NCBI GenBank assembly: GCA_012523035.1 | Contig: JAAYJH010000059.1 | Span: 1-40,791, forward strand | DNA length: 40,791 nucleotides | Direction of reading: 5' to 3' | DNA from: Fibrobacter sp. | GTDB taxonomy: Bacteria > Fibrobacterota > Fibrobacteria > Fibrobacterales > Fibrobacteraceae | In this document: positions 1 to 9,810 of the stretch, piece after piece | Layout: each line of letters starts with the position of its first letter | Numbering within the stretch: the stretch's first letter is position 1 | Notes under the pieces: generated by a model | The model's database searches: none | What the model saw: the letters and a program-made list of their open reading frames with translations, nothing else | Told to the model about the DNA's origin: nothing | Position numbers and translations under genes: made by a program

Positions 1-123
1 ACTAGTCCAAATGGAATTAGCTCCGTAGCTCTGTCAAAAGAACTAAATATACCCTATGCAACAATACGAAGATGGGTCAGAACTTACGGAGCTACAACAA
101 TGAGTGAAAATCAAGCTAAAGCA
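1..123 (+). pseudogene. Transposase N-terminal HTH fragment, cut at both ends
   Basis: Reading from base 1 gives about 41 codons of a helix-turn-helix typical of IS3-type OrfA or other transposase N-termini, including the run SSVALSKELNIPYATIRRWV. The frame enters the window already open. Near base 123 similarity stops, because the opposite strand there codes for an ORF6N domain. The plus frame stays open to about 213, but only as the antisense of that domain. This is a remnant and not a working transposase; no inverted-repeat end or target duplication is visible. The HTH assignment is by motif only, and the exact IS family is unknown. Confidence 0.5.
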
Positions 124-435
124 AACAGAAGAAAGTATAGCTACACCCTGTTCGGTAAAGGCGTAAGCCGCTATCTTCAATCCCAATTTATCAGAATTGG
201 AAATCATAGTTTGTGATTTCCAATTATCAGACTCACTCTTATTTAATTGAAAACAAAATAATTCAGAAAATCGTTCTGAGTTTCTTTTCACTTGCTCGTT
301 TAATCTCTTAGATTCGACCTGATACATTTCTGCCAAATCTCTATCCAGCATTACTTGCTCACCACGAATGGTGAAAATCCGTTTTTCATTGCAGCTTCTT
401 TTGTGATTTAGATAAAAATCTTGGAGTTGAAGCAC
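124..435 (-). pseudogene. ORF6N-domain protein, truncated at its C-terminus
   Basis: The reading frame holds a recognisable ORF6N domain (KilA/Bro-N-like DNA-binding domain common in phage and mobile regions): FTIRGEQVMLDRDLAEMYQV, then KRLNEQVKRN, ERF, and near the end AYAFTEQGVAILSSV. Similarity ends at SSV, just where the transposase fragment begins on the other strand. The last ~27 residues of the open frame are therefore antisense of that fragment. Full-length ORF6N proteins continue well beyond this point, so the gene is broken. The first possible start is a GTG at 435 without a convincing ribosome site, so the N-terminus is also uncertain. Confidence 0.6.
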
Positions 436-476
436 TTCAAGTTTATCTGTTCAATTTTCTATACTATTATAAAACC

Positions 477-974
477 TTATTCATATTGAACGCCATTATA
501 ATAAAGAAAACCATCCTCATGTCTTCCGTTTGGATCTCTGTGAGTCCAATGCACTACCCCACCTTCACGATTATACTCATAGACCCCGTACGCATAAACA
601 ACTTGATTGGTTTTTATATTAGGGATTCTTGGTGCCAAGTCAATATTATGTGCAATTAAAAGGGTTTGTCCATTATCTAATCTTATAATAAAACGCTGAT
701 GAGCGTCTCCATCGGTATCATCTGCTAATAACCGAATGATTATACCCTTCACAAGAACCTGTTGTTTACCCATTTTATTATTAAAATAGTAGGCAATTTC
801 TGACACAGGTGTCAGTTGTGAATCAAGGGAATCGACTTTAGCCTTTTCACCCGAACTATAACTTTTTATTGTTGAAGGTGAGGAATCCTTTGTTTCTGGT
901 GGATCTGTATGAGTACAGGCTTGATAGATCAGCAAACTAAGAAATAAAAAAAAGCCAAGTAATCTTCCTTTCAT
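477..974 (-). CDS. DUF3465-family lipoprotein
   Basis: A 165-residue protein with a lipoprotein signal: a basic start (MKGR), a hydrophobic stretch and a Cys20 after LIYQA. The mature part matches my memory of DUF3465: HQRFIIRLDNGQTLLIAHNI in the middle and HWTHRDPNGRHEDG with a final NGVQY at the end. The function of the family is unknown; the compact beta-rich domain resembles small OB-like periplasmic modules, which is only inference. The start is supported by AGAGG five bases before the ATG. It is separated from its neighbours and probably transcribed alone. Residues ~25-55 are a Ser/Thr/Pro-rich linker, as expected for an anchored lipoprotein. Confidence 0.75.
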   Translation of the reverse strand: MKGRLLGFFLFLSLLIYQACTHTDPPETKDSSPSTIKSYSSGEKAKVDSLDSQLTPVSEIAYYFNNKMGKQQVLVKGIIIRLLADDTDGDAHQRFIIRLDNGQTLLIAHNIDLAPRIPNIKTNQVVYAYGVYEYNREGGVVHWTHRDPNGRHEDGFLYYNGVQYE

Positions 975-1213
975 AAAAACCTCTAGCAGTGCTACAAATA
1001 AAATTAAATGTACTTTATTTTTGAATCGACGCTATAAAAATTTAAATAATAAATACCCAACAAAAACAGTAGCATCGGTCCTTCTAAATCCAAGGCACTT
1101 TCTATTTTAAAAAAGAGGAGCCCCTTATAATTCAGTAATTAGAAGCAACGGAGGCATTTACCCTGAATCATCCAAATCCTTGAAGTCCAATAGAAAATCT
1201 AGGATTTAATAGT

Positions 1214-2554
1214 TCACGGCTTTGATTTTTCTTTAACAAACTGCATCACTTTGGGATCTAAGATAAAATCTCTTCTTTTAATTTTTGAGTTTAAGGAAAT
1301 CCCTTGGAGGCTAGTGCATCGACTCAAAGCCACATAACTTTGCCCATGTGCAAAAGCCCCTTTATCTAAATCAATAGCCACCCTTTCAAATGTTTGTCCT
1401 TGACTTTTGTGAATAGTGATAGCCCAAGCCCGTTTGAGAGGAAATTGCTTAAATGTTCCTGTGACCTTGCTTTCGATTTTTTTAGTTTCCTTATTGTATT
1501 CGTAGCTAATGTTTTCCCATGTATATTTAGGGACCATATAGCGAGTACCATCTATTTGTACTGTGACATTTTTCTCATCGAGTTTAGACACTATCCCTAG
1601 TGTTCCATTCACCCATCTTTTATTCAGATCATTTTGAAGCATCATAATTTGTGCTCCCACTTTTAACTGTAGCGTGGGGTCTGTAGGGTAATAAACTTCA
1701 TCAAAACTACCAACAATAGAGGCTCTATAACTAAACACCTTTGATTTTAATCGCTCCATATTTTCAAGATTGATTGCTTCTGCTTTTTTATTGGTGCTGC
1801 AGAGGGTCAATCGGACGCTATTGGTATCATAAACAGGCGCAGAAACATACTGTATATTTAATGTAGCTATCTGTTCCTCTGAAATGTTATCTTCTCGAAT
1901 AGCATCCAAAATCTCTTTGAATTTTGAATCTTTTTGCCTAAAAACACTCGTCAACTCTATATATTTGAAGTTCAACTTTTTAAACACTTTGGCGTTAAAG
2001 AAAAATGGGCCTCCAAAATGCTCTTCAAAATAATCTGCGAGGTCTTTTCCGATCACCACCGGTGGAAGTTGGTGTAAATCTCCAATAAACACCATTTGCA
2101 CGCCTCCAAAAGGCCTTTCATCTTGTCTACTCATCTTTAAGGATAAATCAATAGCATCTAAAAGATCTGCTCGAACCATAGAAATCTCATCTATAATCAA
2201 GACCTCTATTTTATTAAAAAGGCCTTTTTGACTAGCATCTTGTTCAATCAAATGGGCCTCCATTAAATTTGGAGGGAATCTAAAAAAAGAATGTATAGTC
2301 TTTCCACCTATATTGATGGCAGCCACTCCAGTAGGAGCCACCACCACCACATTTTTTTTGAGGTTTTTTCTAAGGTAAGCTAAAAAAGTCGACTTTCCTG
2401 TTCCAGCTTTTCCTGTCAAGTAAACACTTGCCCCTGTATTAGCAATGCAATCAAAAGCCTCTTGAAATTCTTTAGTGATCACTAAATTATCTGGAAGCAC
2501 ATTTGCACGACTAAAAGAAAAACTCAAGTTCTGGTCTATTTTAGAATCCGACAT
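1214..2554 (-). CDS. Pif1/RecD-like ATP-dependent DNA helicase
   Basis: A 446-residue superfamily-1B helicase. Walker A is GKAGTGKS (residues 48-55), followed by APTGVAA (motif Ia) and the Walker B sequence LIIDEIS (about 119-125). Then come GDLHQLPPV (motif III), LTSVFRQ (motif IV) and, near the C-terminus, AITIHKSQGQT and YVALSRC (motifs V and VI). This is the Pif1/RecD2-like family that unwinds DNA 5' to 3', including G-quadruplex or recombination substrates. It is short, with only a ~25-residue N-terminal tail and no extra C-terminal domain. The ATG is preceded by AAGGGGAG. It stands alone between spacers, so its specific role is not shown by context. Confidence 0.88.
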   Translation of the reverse strand: MSDSKIDQNLSFSFSRANVLPDNLVITKEFQEAFDCIANTGASVYLTGKAGTGKSTFLAYLRKNLKKNVVVVAPTGVAAINIGGKTIHSFFRFPPNLMEAHLIEQDASQKGLFNKIEVLIIDEISMVRADLLDAIDLSLKMSRQDERPFGGVQMVFIGDLHQLPPVVIGKDLADYFEEHFGGPFFFNAKVFKKLNFKYIELTSVFRQKDSKFKEILDAIREDNISEEQIATLNIQYVSAPVYDTNSVRLTLCSTNKKAEAINLENMERLKSKVFSYRASIVGSFDEVYYPTDPTLQLKVGAQIMMLQNDLNKRWVNGTLGIVSKLDEKNVTVQIDGTRYMVPKYTWENISYEYNKETKKIESKVTGTFKQFPLKRAWAITIHKSQGQTFERVAIDLDKGAFAHGQSYVALSRCTSLQGISLNSKIKRRDFILDPKVMQFVKEKSKP

Positions 2555-2757
2555 ATCTCCCCTTTTATATTCAATTTAAAACAATTTGTTTCGTTTCTCT
2601 CACTAAAACACTAAAACGAAATCAAATGAATATACATCATTTCTTATAATTTGCAAGGGTTTAAATTAAAAAGTCAATGAGCTTCGCTTAAAATTTTGAG
2701 TTCTATAAATTATAGACAGATACTTTTCTCTTTCCCTTTACAAGGATTTTTACACTT

Positions 2758-3036
2758 TTATTCTGCTAGAATTTGAACACTCTTACAAAAGCATTCTTTA
2801 TCACCAATGTGTAGCCTTCGACACAGCCCCAACTGCAAGTTTAATGCAAAATCTCCTTTATTTTTCAAAAAACTAGAATCTCTCGAACTTCAAATGCCAG
2901 CAGCAAATCTTCTCCTTCAATTCTAGCTACACCGTCAAATAAAAAGCTTCAGCTAAACTTTTTGCATGCTCCCTTAAAATCACACAACCTTTCAGAACAT
3001 TTTAGCATTTTCACACTCTATTTTAAGACTCGGCAT
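2758..3036 (-). pseudogene. Possible decayed coding sequence
   Basis: On the minus strand three short frames follow one another and read like natural protein, each broken by a stop or shift. The first runs from an ATG at 3036 (MPSLKIECENAKMF). The second contains FDGVARIEGEDLLLAFEV. The third (about 2758-2889) contains FLKNKGDFALNLQLGLCRR and ends QILAE before a TAA. Together they would need at least two frameshifts. I do not recognise the family. Chance open frames are possible in AT-rich DNA, so this is tentative. Confidence 0.25.
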
Positions 3037-3115
3037 TTCATTTGTTTGGTGTTTATCCCTTTATTTTTCACAAAACGATGATTATTTATTAATTTATTCG
3101 AATTATTTTTTTTTG

Positions 3116-3139
3116 GAAGTTTCAGAAACGCCTGGCTTT
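3116..3139 (-). repeat. Dispersed 24-base repeat, copy A
   Basis: Read on the minus strand, this is AAAGCCAGGCG, a 2-base spacer (TT), then TCTGAAACTTC. It is identical to copy C except for one spacer base. It contains the small palindromes GCC-A-GGC and GTTTC-T-GAAAC. It sits between the gap terminator and the spacer's decayed frames. Confidence 0.75.
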
Positions 3140-3185
3140 ATCTAAAAAGTTTATCCACAAGAAACACAAATATTATCTTTATAAA

Positions 3186-3216
3186 AAAAATGCCTCGGAT
3201 TTCCCGAGGCATTTTT
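3186..3216 (-). terminator. Rho-independent terminator of gap
   Basis: A perfect inverted repeat with 13-base arms: AAAAATGCCTCGG at 3186-3198 and its complement at 3204-3216, with a 5-base loop. On the minus strand the 3' arm runs into a T-tract, sixteen bases after the gap stop codon. The A/T-rich outer arm bases on both sides mean it could also work in the other direction. Confidence 0.9.
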
Positions 3217-3231
3217 AAAGACTCATCTCAA

Positions 3232-4263
<1,032 letters not shown>

Positions 4264-4364
4264 CTAGCTCTTAAAATTAAGAGCTAACGAACATTTGAAA
4301 ATTTATTTAAAATTATAGATATTGAAAAGAGTTTTTTTTTATTTTTTTAGTTTAGGAACCCATT

Positions 4365-7300
4365 ATGAAGCATTTTCTCTACTTTTTCTTCCATTTACTG
4401 TTTATTTTCAACTTGTTTTTTCTTTTTTCGTGTGTTTCCACAGAATCTTCTCTGCAAAAATCAAGTCGCACAAGTGCTCTAACACCAAACGAAAGTATTT
4501 ATAACGATGAACCAAACTATGAAGACGGGGCTAAATTCAGTTTAAATGAATCTCAATCTCTTGTGATTAAAAGAGAGTTTTACGAACTTGAACTGCCAGA
4601 TCATGACTGGAAAGTGCTTAGTGATTTAAAAACAAGCCAGGCGCTTCTGGAACTTCATCATTCAAAAAAAGGACTTAGAGCTGTGGTCCAAGCAATAGAA
4701 ATCCAGGACCAAACTCCTCAGTTAATGGACAGAGCTCAAATAGAAATTCAAAACTTTGAAACTATGGGGAAAAAAGCCACTCACACGGCTATCGAAGCAA
4801 AAGAACGCTTGGGGTTAATGGGAGTGGCATGGGAGGTTTCCGGAGAAAAGCTAGAGTCACCTTATCAAGCTACTGGTTTTATAAGCATCTCTGATGGCAC
4901 TCTTTATATGCTTTCTATCTCAAAAACAGACTCATTTATCCAAATAAACGACCTTATCAAAGAATGGGAAGCCTTATACAAAAGCTTTAAAATAAGTGCT
5001 ATTTCTAAAGGAGAAACCATCCCTTCAATTTCTCCAGAACCAGTTCAAGAACACCGTTCCTCTTCACTTGGATACCAGTGGAAGACAACTGATACCTTAT
5101 GGCACCACTGGAATAGCATTGCGGCTCAAAGTGCATATTCAGATTTGGTGCTCACCAATAAAGACGAAGATCTGAGTTTGTTTGTTTATGGAGCTATGGT
5201 TTCACCAGATGAAGTCAATGCCAACGATTTATTCAAAGTTTTATTGATCCGCTTGGGAGTGGAGCCAGATTTTGAAAGTATGAGTATAAAAAAAGAGAGA
5301 GGCAAAGATGGCAATCACTTTGTACAGCATTTTGAGTTTACCAGAAATGTGCGACAATATGATTTCAAATATAAAGGGAAATTTATTTGGGATAATGGTA
5401 GAGGTATTTTGATTGCAGCCTGGACTCAAGGAGTCTTATTTGAGCCCTATAAAAAAGTCTTAGAGACTGCAATTAATGCCCTGGAATTAGAGGATAAACC
5501 TAGTGTTTTAGACGAAAAACAAAAAAAGTTCAATGCTGCGATTTTAAATCAGGTGGGTTTATTGCGTTTGTCAGAAAATCAACCTTTGGTGGCCTTGAGT
5601 TACTTTGAAAGGGCCAATCAATTAGACCCTAGCGAAGCCCTTTACTTGATTAACTGTGGTTTTATATACCAACTTAAAGAGCTCTATGGGCCAGGTATTA
5701 ATTATTTTAAAAAGCAATTGGATTTGGTGCATCAAAATGAAAAACTTCTAGCTATTTTAGGTGAAATGTACGAAGAAAGTTTCGACTTTGCGAATGCTCG
5801 AAAATATGCTGAATTGGCTCTACAATACGCTCCAAATAATCCAGAACATGTGATCAACTTGAGTGATGCCCTGTGGGGCTTAGGCCAAAGGACACAGTCT
5901 CTATTGGTGGTGCAAAGATTGTACGACAAGCAGCCATCGGCGAGACTTGGAGTTTATTTGGCGAAAACTTATATGGGTTTAGATCAATACGCCGAAGCTG
6001 TGGAAGTCCTTTACCACTCCAAAAAGCTCTTTGGAATCCATACCGACTTGGGCTTGAATTTAATTGATGCCTTGTTCTTTTTAAAGCGATACGATGAAGC
6101 CCTTGCAGTGAGTGAAGAATTGCTTCAAAAAGACAAAAAAGATTCTCGAATTTGGTTGAGTCGAGGTAAAATACAATTCCATCTTAAAAACTATAAACAT
6201 GCAGAAAAGAGTTTGAGTCAATCGATACAAATACAATCAGAAAATGAAGAGGCAAAAAGTTATTTATCTGCTACTAAAGCTTTTTTAGGAAAAGCCGACA
6301 ATCGCACCCTACAAAAAGCTATTCAGCCCATAGAACCACGACAATCAAACTTAAAGTCACTGGTCCAGCACTCTCTACAAAAAAAGGCTAAAAAAGATAA
6401 GTTTCCGGCGATGATTCACTATGATCGCTCTTTATTAAAAGCAGATAAAGGAAAACCATGGATACGAACCGAAGAACTTTTTATGGAAATTTTAGACCAG
6501 AGGGGAACGGCTATTTATCAAGAATTTGCTTTTGATTTTTTACCTGGATTTGATCGATTATTCTTAAATGCCTTAGAAGTTTATGATTCTAATATGAAAC
6601 TCAAATACAAAGCCAGCCTTCAAAATGCTTATATCACTTATGCTACAGAGATCGGGGCTAATAATGAGTCACAAACAGCCCACTTTCCACTCCCCCCTTT
6701 AGAAGTTGGAGATTTCATTTATTATCAAATCTCAAGACTCAGCTTAGAAAACAAAGGGATCATCCCCTACACTAACTATGTATCCAGCAAAGATATCCCC
6801 GTCGGTGAAACTTCTTTTAAAATTTATGCCGACACCTCTCGATTTGTGACCGAAGAATACGGCCCTTTACAACGCATTGATTATGCCAATGCTCGAGAAT
6901 GGAAAATACAAGAGCCCGTTGTGATTCGACAAGAAATGTATATGCCTGTTTATAGAGATTTTGGTGCAGGATTATTATTGACCGGAAAGCAAGAGTGGAA
7001 AGCGGTTGGAGAAGACTACGAGAACATGATTCGTCATCAATTTAAAACAGCTATTTCGGTAAGAGAAAAAGCAATAGAATTGAAAGGGAGTCGATTACAA
7101 AAAGAAGCTATTCAAGAAATCATTCGTTTTGTTAGAGAACAAATTCGATATAGAGATGTAGCTTTTGGTGGACACTCTTTGATACCACAGACTTCTGAAC
7201 TCACTCTTAGAGAACATCGTGGAGACTGCAAAGACCAAAGTTTACTATTAAAAGAAATGCTAGGGGTCATTGGAGTGCCTAGCCATTTGGTGGCTATTCA

Positions 7301-8135
7301 CTTAAGTGAAGCTGGTTTTGATAACTTGCCTACAATACAACAATTCAACCACATGATTTTATACATTCCAGCCGGAGAAAAGTATCCAGAAATGTGGGTG
7401 GACCCTACAGATCAATTTGGAAATGACCGCCCTATTCCACTAGACATGGAAGCCAAGGTAGCTTTAATCATCGATGGAGAAAAAAGTCGAGTGGTCACTA
7501 CCCCTATTTTAGAAGACGATCAAGAACACAAAGTACACATACACCATCAACTTTTTATTAAACCCAATGGTGAACTAGAATTTAGAGACTCTTTGAATCT
7601 AGAAGGCAAATTCGCCTCTTACCTTAGGAATAAATTTTACGGTAAAGACACCAAACACCAAGAAGAATTATTAGAAAATCTATTGATGCGTGGTATTCCA
7701 GATGTTTCTATCTCTCAAGTCAAAACAGAAAATATGCATGAATTTGACAAACCATTCATACTGATTGCTATTTACAATAGTAAAGGGTATTTTGGAAAAT
7801 CAGACGGCGGAATCAAGGGGCGTTTCCCCAACATATGGGAAGAGCAGTTCATGAGACTCCCCAAACTCACTAAACGACACCACCCTATTCGCATCCCTCA
7901 CGAAACACACTTTGAAATCTCTTTTGACATTCAAATGACCTCGGGAAACTTGGATATCCAATATTTAGGCAAAGCCCCAACAAAACTTGATTATATAGAG
8001 TTTCAAAAAGAGCAAAATAAAATAAAATGGACCAATTTTGCTATATACGCAGATCCAAGTGAATACAACAAATTACGCGAAGAATGGTTGTATTTACTCT
8101 CCGAAACCTCACCCTTGCTTATCGGTAAACCCTAA
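4365..8135 (+). CDS. Large lipoprotein with TPR repeats, DUF3857 and transglutaminase-like domain
   Basis: A 1256-residue protein. The signal peptide ends in LFSC, with lipid-acceptor Cys23. Two similar ~150-residue units follow (about 60-215 and 230-385), resembling Mog1/PsbP-type domains by pattern only. About eight TPR-like helical repeats lie at 389-645. A DUF3857-like beta domain starts near 683, then a transglutaminase-like domain with Cys955 in GDCKD, His996 in FNHMILYIP and Asp1013 in WVDPTD, a complete catalytic triad. The C-terminal ~200 residues are beta-rich. DUF3857/transglutaminase proteins are common in Bacteroidetes and relatives, but substrates are mostly unknown. AGGAAC precedes the ATG. 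Its stop codon directly abuts the convergent thiS stop. One copy of the 24-base repeat lies in its codons 90-97. Confidence 0.85.
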   Translation: MKHFLYFFFHLLFIFNLFFLFSCVSTESSLQKSSRTSALTPNESIYNDEPNYEDGAKFSLNESQSLVIKREFYELELPDHDWKVLSDLKTSQALLELHHSKKGLRAVVQAIEIQDQTPQLMDRAQIEIQNFETMGKKATHTAIEAKERLGLMGVAWEVSGEKLESPYQATGFISISDGTLYMLSISKTDSFIQINDLIKEWEALYKSFKISAISKGETIPSISPEPVQEHRSSSLGYQWKTTDTLWHHWNSIAAQSAYSDLVLTNKDEDLSLFVYGAMVSPDEVNANDLFKVLLIRLGVEPDFESMSIKKERGKDGNHFVQHFEFTRNVRQYDFKYKGKFIWDNGRGILIAAWTQGVLFEPYKKVLETAINALELEDKPSVLDEKQKKFNAAILNQVGLLRLSENQPLVALSYFERANQLDPSEALYLINCGFIYQLKELYGPGINYFKKQLDLVHQNEKLLAILGEMYEESFDFANARKYAELALQYAPNNPEHVINLSDALWGLGQRTQSLLVVQRLYDKQPSARLGVYLAKTYMGLDQYAEAVEVLYHSKKLFGIHTDLGLNLIDALFFLKRYDEALAVSEELLQKDKKDSRIWLSRGKIQFHLKNYKHAEKSLSQSIQIQSENEEAKSYLSATKAFLGKADNRTLQKAIQPIEPRQSNLKSLVQHSLQKKAKKDKFPAMIHYDRSLLKADKGKPWIRTEELFMEILDQRGTAIYQEFAFDFLPGFDRLFLNALEVYDSNMKLKYKASLQNAYITYATEIGANNESQTAHFPLPPLEVGDFIYYQISRLSLENKGIIPYTNYVSSKDIPVGETSFKIYADTSRFVTEEYGPLQRIDYANAREWKIQEPVVIRQEMYMPVYRDFGAGLLLTGKQEWKAVGEDYENMIRHQFKTAISVREKAIELKGSRLQKEAIQEIIRFVREQIRYRDVAFGGHSLIPQTSELTLREHRGDCKDQSLLLKEMLGVIGVPSHLVAIHLSEAGFDNLPTIQQFNHMILYIPAGEKYPEMWVDPTDQFGNDRPIPLDMEAKVALIIDGEKSRVVTTPILEDDQEHKVHIHHQLFIKPNGELEFRDSLNLEGKFASYLRNKFYGKDTKHQEELLENLLMRGIPDVSISQVKTENMHEFDKPFILIAIYNSKGYFGKSDGGIKGRFPNIWEEQFMRLPKLTKRHHPIRIPHETHFEISFDIQMTSGNLDIQYLGKAPTKLDYIEFQKEQNKIKWTNFAIYADPSEYNKLREEWLYLLSETSPLLIGKP
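4633..4656 (+). repeat. Dispersed 24-base repeat, copy within a coding region
   Basis: The sequence is CAAGCCAGGCG, CT, TCTGGAACTTC. It matches the intergenic copy at 38168 at 22 of 24 bases. Here it is translated as TSQALLEL within the first domain of the large lipoprotein. Confidence 0.65.
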
Positions 8136-8339
8136 TTAGCCACCTTGAGCAATTTCTATCACCGTTAAAGAGTCCCCTTTAGAAAAAAAAGTGGAGCCCC
8201 ACGCAGAACGGGCCACCACTTTTTCGTTAATGGCTGCCGCTACTCCTACACGATCCAAATCCAAACTATTTAAAAAGACTTTGAGTGAAGAGTCTTTAGC
8301 GATGTTTTTTTTGTTTTTGTTATATAATATTTCAATCAT
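8136..8339 (-). CDS. thiS: ThiS-like sulfur carrier protein
   Basis: A 67-residue beta-grasp protein ending in the diagnostic Gly-Gly (IEIAQGG), which would be adenylated and thiocarboxylated to donate sulfur for the thiazole ring of thiamine. Other family signs are VGVAAAINEKVVARSAW and the GDSLTVIE strand before the tail. Length fits ThiS (about 65-70). No thiF, thiG, thiH or other thiamine gene is near, and I saw no TPP riboswitch-like sequence upstream, so the assignment to thiamine rather than another sulfur-transfer path rests on family resemblance. The ribosome site is weak (TTTTTAAAG). It converges with the upstream lipoprotein gene with zero spacing. Confidence 0.85.
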   Translation of the reverse strand: MIEILYNKNKKNIAKDSSLKVFLNSLDLDRVGVAAAINEKVVARSAWGSTFFSKGDSLTVIEIAQGG

Positions 8340-8535
8340 ACTTTAAAAATTACAAAAGCATAGTCAAAAAAAACAAGCAAAATTTAAATAACACACTTTT
8401 CACCCATTTTTAAAAACGGCTAAACTTTTTATTCAATCCAAATAAACAAAGCTTTATTTCATTAATATCAAAGAAAACACTCGATAAATTTAATCTTAAT
8501 CATTTAAAACTCTCAAAATAAATTATGTTTTAAGC

Positions 8536-9774
8536 ATGGTTTTAAATGTCATTTGGCTTCTATTCTTTTTTATTTCTTTTATCGCTTGCACTGTCCAATG
8601 GATTGTATTTGGAAACACTGCTATTTTCAATGAAACCCTTCAAAGTGGGTTTAACATGTCCAAAACAGCCTTTGAAATCGCTTTAGGGCTCACAGGCATC
8701 CTTTCTTTTTGGCTCGGCATCCTCAAAATCGGTGAAAAATCTGGAGCCATCCAAATCTTAGCAAAACTAGTCAATCCACTATTTATAAGATTATTTCCAA
8801 GCATTCCCAAAAACCATCCCGTCACCGGCACCATGCTCATGAACATCAGTGCCAATATGCTAGGACTCGATAACGCAGCCACCCCCATGGGCCTCAAAGC
8901 TATGAAAGAGTTGCAAGAATTAAACCCAAGCAAAGACACCGCGAGTGACGCTCAAATTCTTTTTTTAGTATTAAACGCAAGTGGCCTCACACTCATACCT
9001 GTAAGCATTATGACATATAGGGCACAGCTAGGAGCTGCAAACCCTTCTGATATATTTTTACCCATTCTACTGGCTACTTTTTTCAGCACCATTACTGGAA
9101 TTTTTATCACCAGTTTTTTTCAAAAAATAGAAATCAAACACCCTGTTTTTATTGCATGGGTTTTAGGCTTAAGTGCTGCAGTTTTTGGCACTTTATTTTA
9201 TTTTTCAAAGCTGAGTGCAGAGCAAATTGGCGTGCATAGCCTCTTTATTAGCGGCTTTATCTTATTTTCTATTATCACCGCCTTTTTAAGCCTTGCTGTT
9301 TATAAAAAAATCCACGCCTTTGAAGCCTTTATTGAAGGAGCCAAAGAAGGCTTTCAAACCGCTATTTTAGTAGTCCCTTATTTAATAGCCATTTTAGTTG
9401 GAGTCGCATTTTTTAGGGCGAGTGGAGCCATGGACCTCTTCTTAAACGCTGTGTCTTATATTTTAATGTTTTTGGGGCTTGAAAGTGATGTGGTCCCCGC
9501 ACTGCCAACCGCTATAATGAAACCCTTGTCTGGAAGTGGAGCTCGAGGCATGATGATAGACACCATGAAAGCTTATGGTCCAGACAGTTTCGCCGGTCGA
9601 TTGAGCTGCGTATTCCAAGGTGCTGCAGACACTACCTTTTACATTATAGCCGTCTATTTTGGCTCTGTAGCCATCAAAAAAACCAGACACGCGATACTTT
9701 GTGCACTCGTTGCCGACTTAGCAGGCGTCATTGCAGCCATCGCCATAGCCTATTTATTTTTTCCACCACTTTAA
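8536..9774 (+). CDS. Fused SpmA-SpmB-like membrane protein (Gate domains)
   Basis: A 412-residue integral membrane protein with about ten hydrophobic segments. The N-terminal half (to ~200) resembles spore maturation protein A, including NISANMLGLDNAATPMGLKA. The C-terminal half (~250-412) resembles SpmB, including GAKEGFQTA and LPTAIMKPLSGSGARG and FQGAADTTFY. Both halves belong to the nucleoside-recognition 'Gate' family. Separate spmA and spmB are known from endospore formers; fused versions occur in non-sporulating Gram-negative bacteria, where the role is unknown and may be small-molecule transport. The ATG lacks a clear ribosome site, but no better start is seen. No sporulation genes are in view. 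Confidence 0.88.
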   Translation: MVLNVIWLLFFFISFIACTVQWIVFGNTAIFNETLQSGFNMSKTAFEIALGLTGILSFWLGILKIGEKSGAIQILAKLVNPLFIRLFPSIPKNHPVTGTMLMNISANMLGLDNAATPMGLKAMKELQELNPSKDTASDAQILFLVLNASGLTLIPVSIMTYRAQLGAANPSDIFLPILLATFFSTITGIFITSFFQKIEIKHPVFIAWVLGLSAAVFGTLFYFSKLSAEQIGVHSLFISGFILFSIITAFLSLAVYKKIHAFEAFIEGAKEGFQTAILVVPYLIAILVGVAFFRASGAMDLFLNAVSYILMFLGLESDVVPALPTAIMKPLSGSGARGMMIDTMKAYGPDSFAGRLSCVFQGAADTTFYIIAVYFGSVAIKKTRHAILCALVADLAGVIAAIAIAYLFFPPL

Positions 9775-9798
9775 AAAATCTCTTTATTTTTATGGGTA

Positions 9799-9810
9799 GT
9801 CAGAAGCGCC
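9799..9810 (-). repeat. Partial match to the dispersed 24-base repeat
   Basis: On the minus strand the 12 bases AGGCGCTTCTGA match the centre of copy C exactly, but both flanks differ. It may be a decayed copy or chance. Confidence 0.3.

Larger units (their letters stand above)
2555..3231. other. 677-base spacer between gap and the helicase gene
   Basis: This AT-rich stretch has no intact gene. It holds the gap terminator (3186-3216), one copy of the dispersed 24-base repeat (3116-3139) and, on the minus strand, broken but protein-like frames at about 2758-3036. The helicase promoter must lie at its low-coordinate end. Confidence 0.6.

Noticed and set aside
8340-8535. TPP riboswitch ahead of thiS
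   Set aside because: The spacer lacks the conserved CUGAGA-type core and stable stems.
8640-8939. 99-residue minus-strand frame
   Set aside because: Antisense of the SpmA-like half; the sense frame has strong family motifs.
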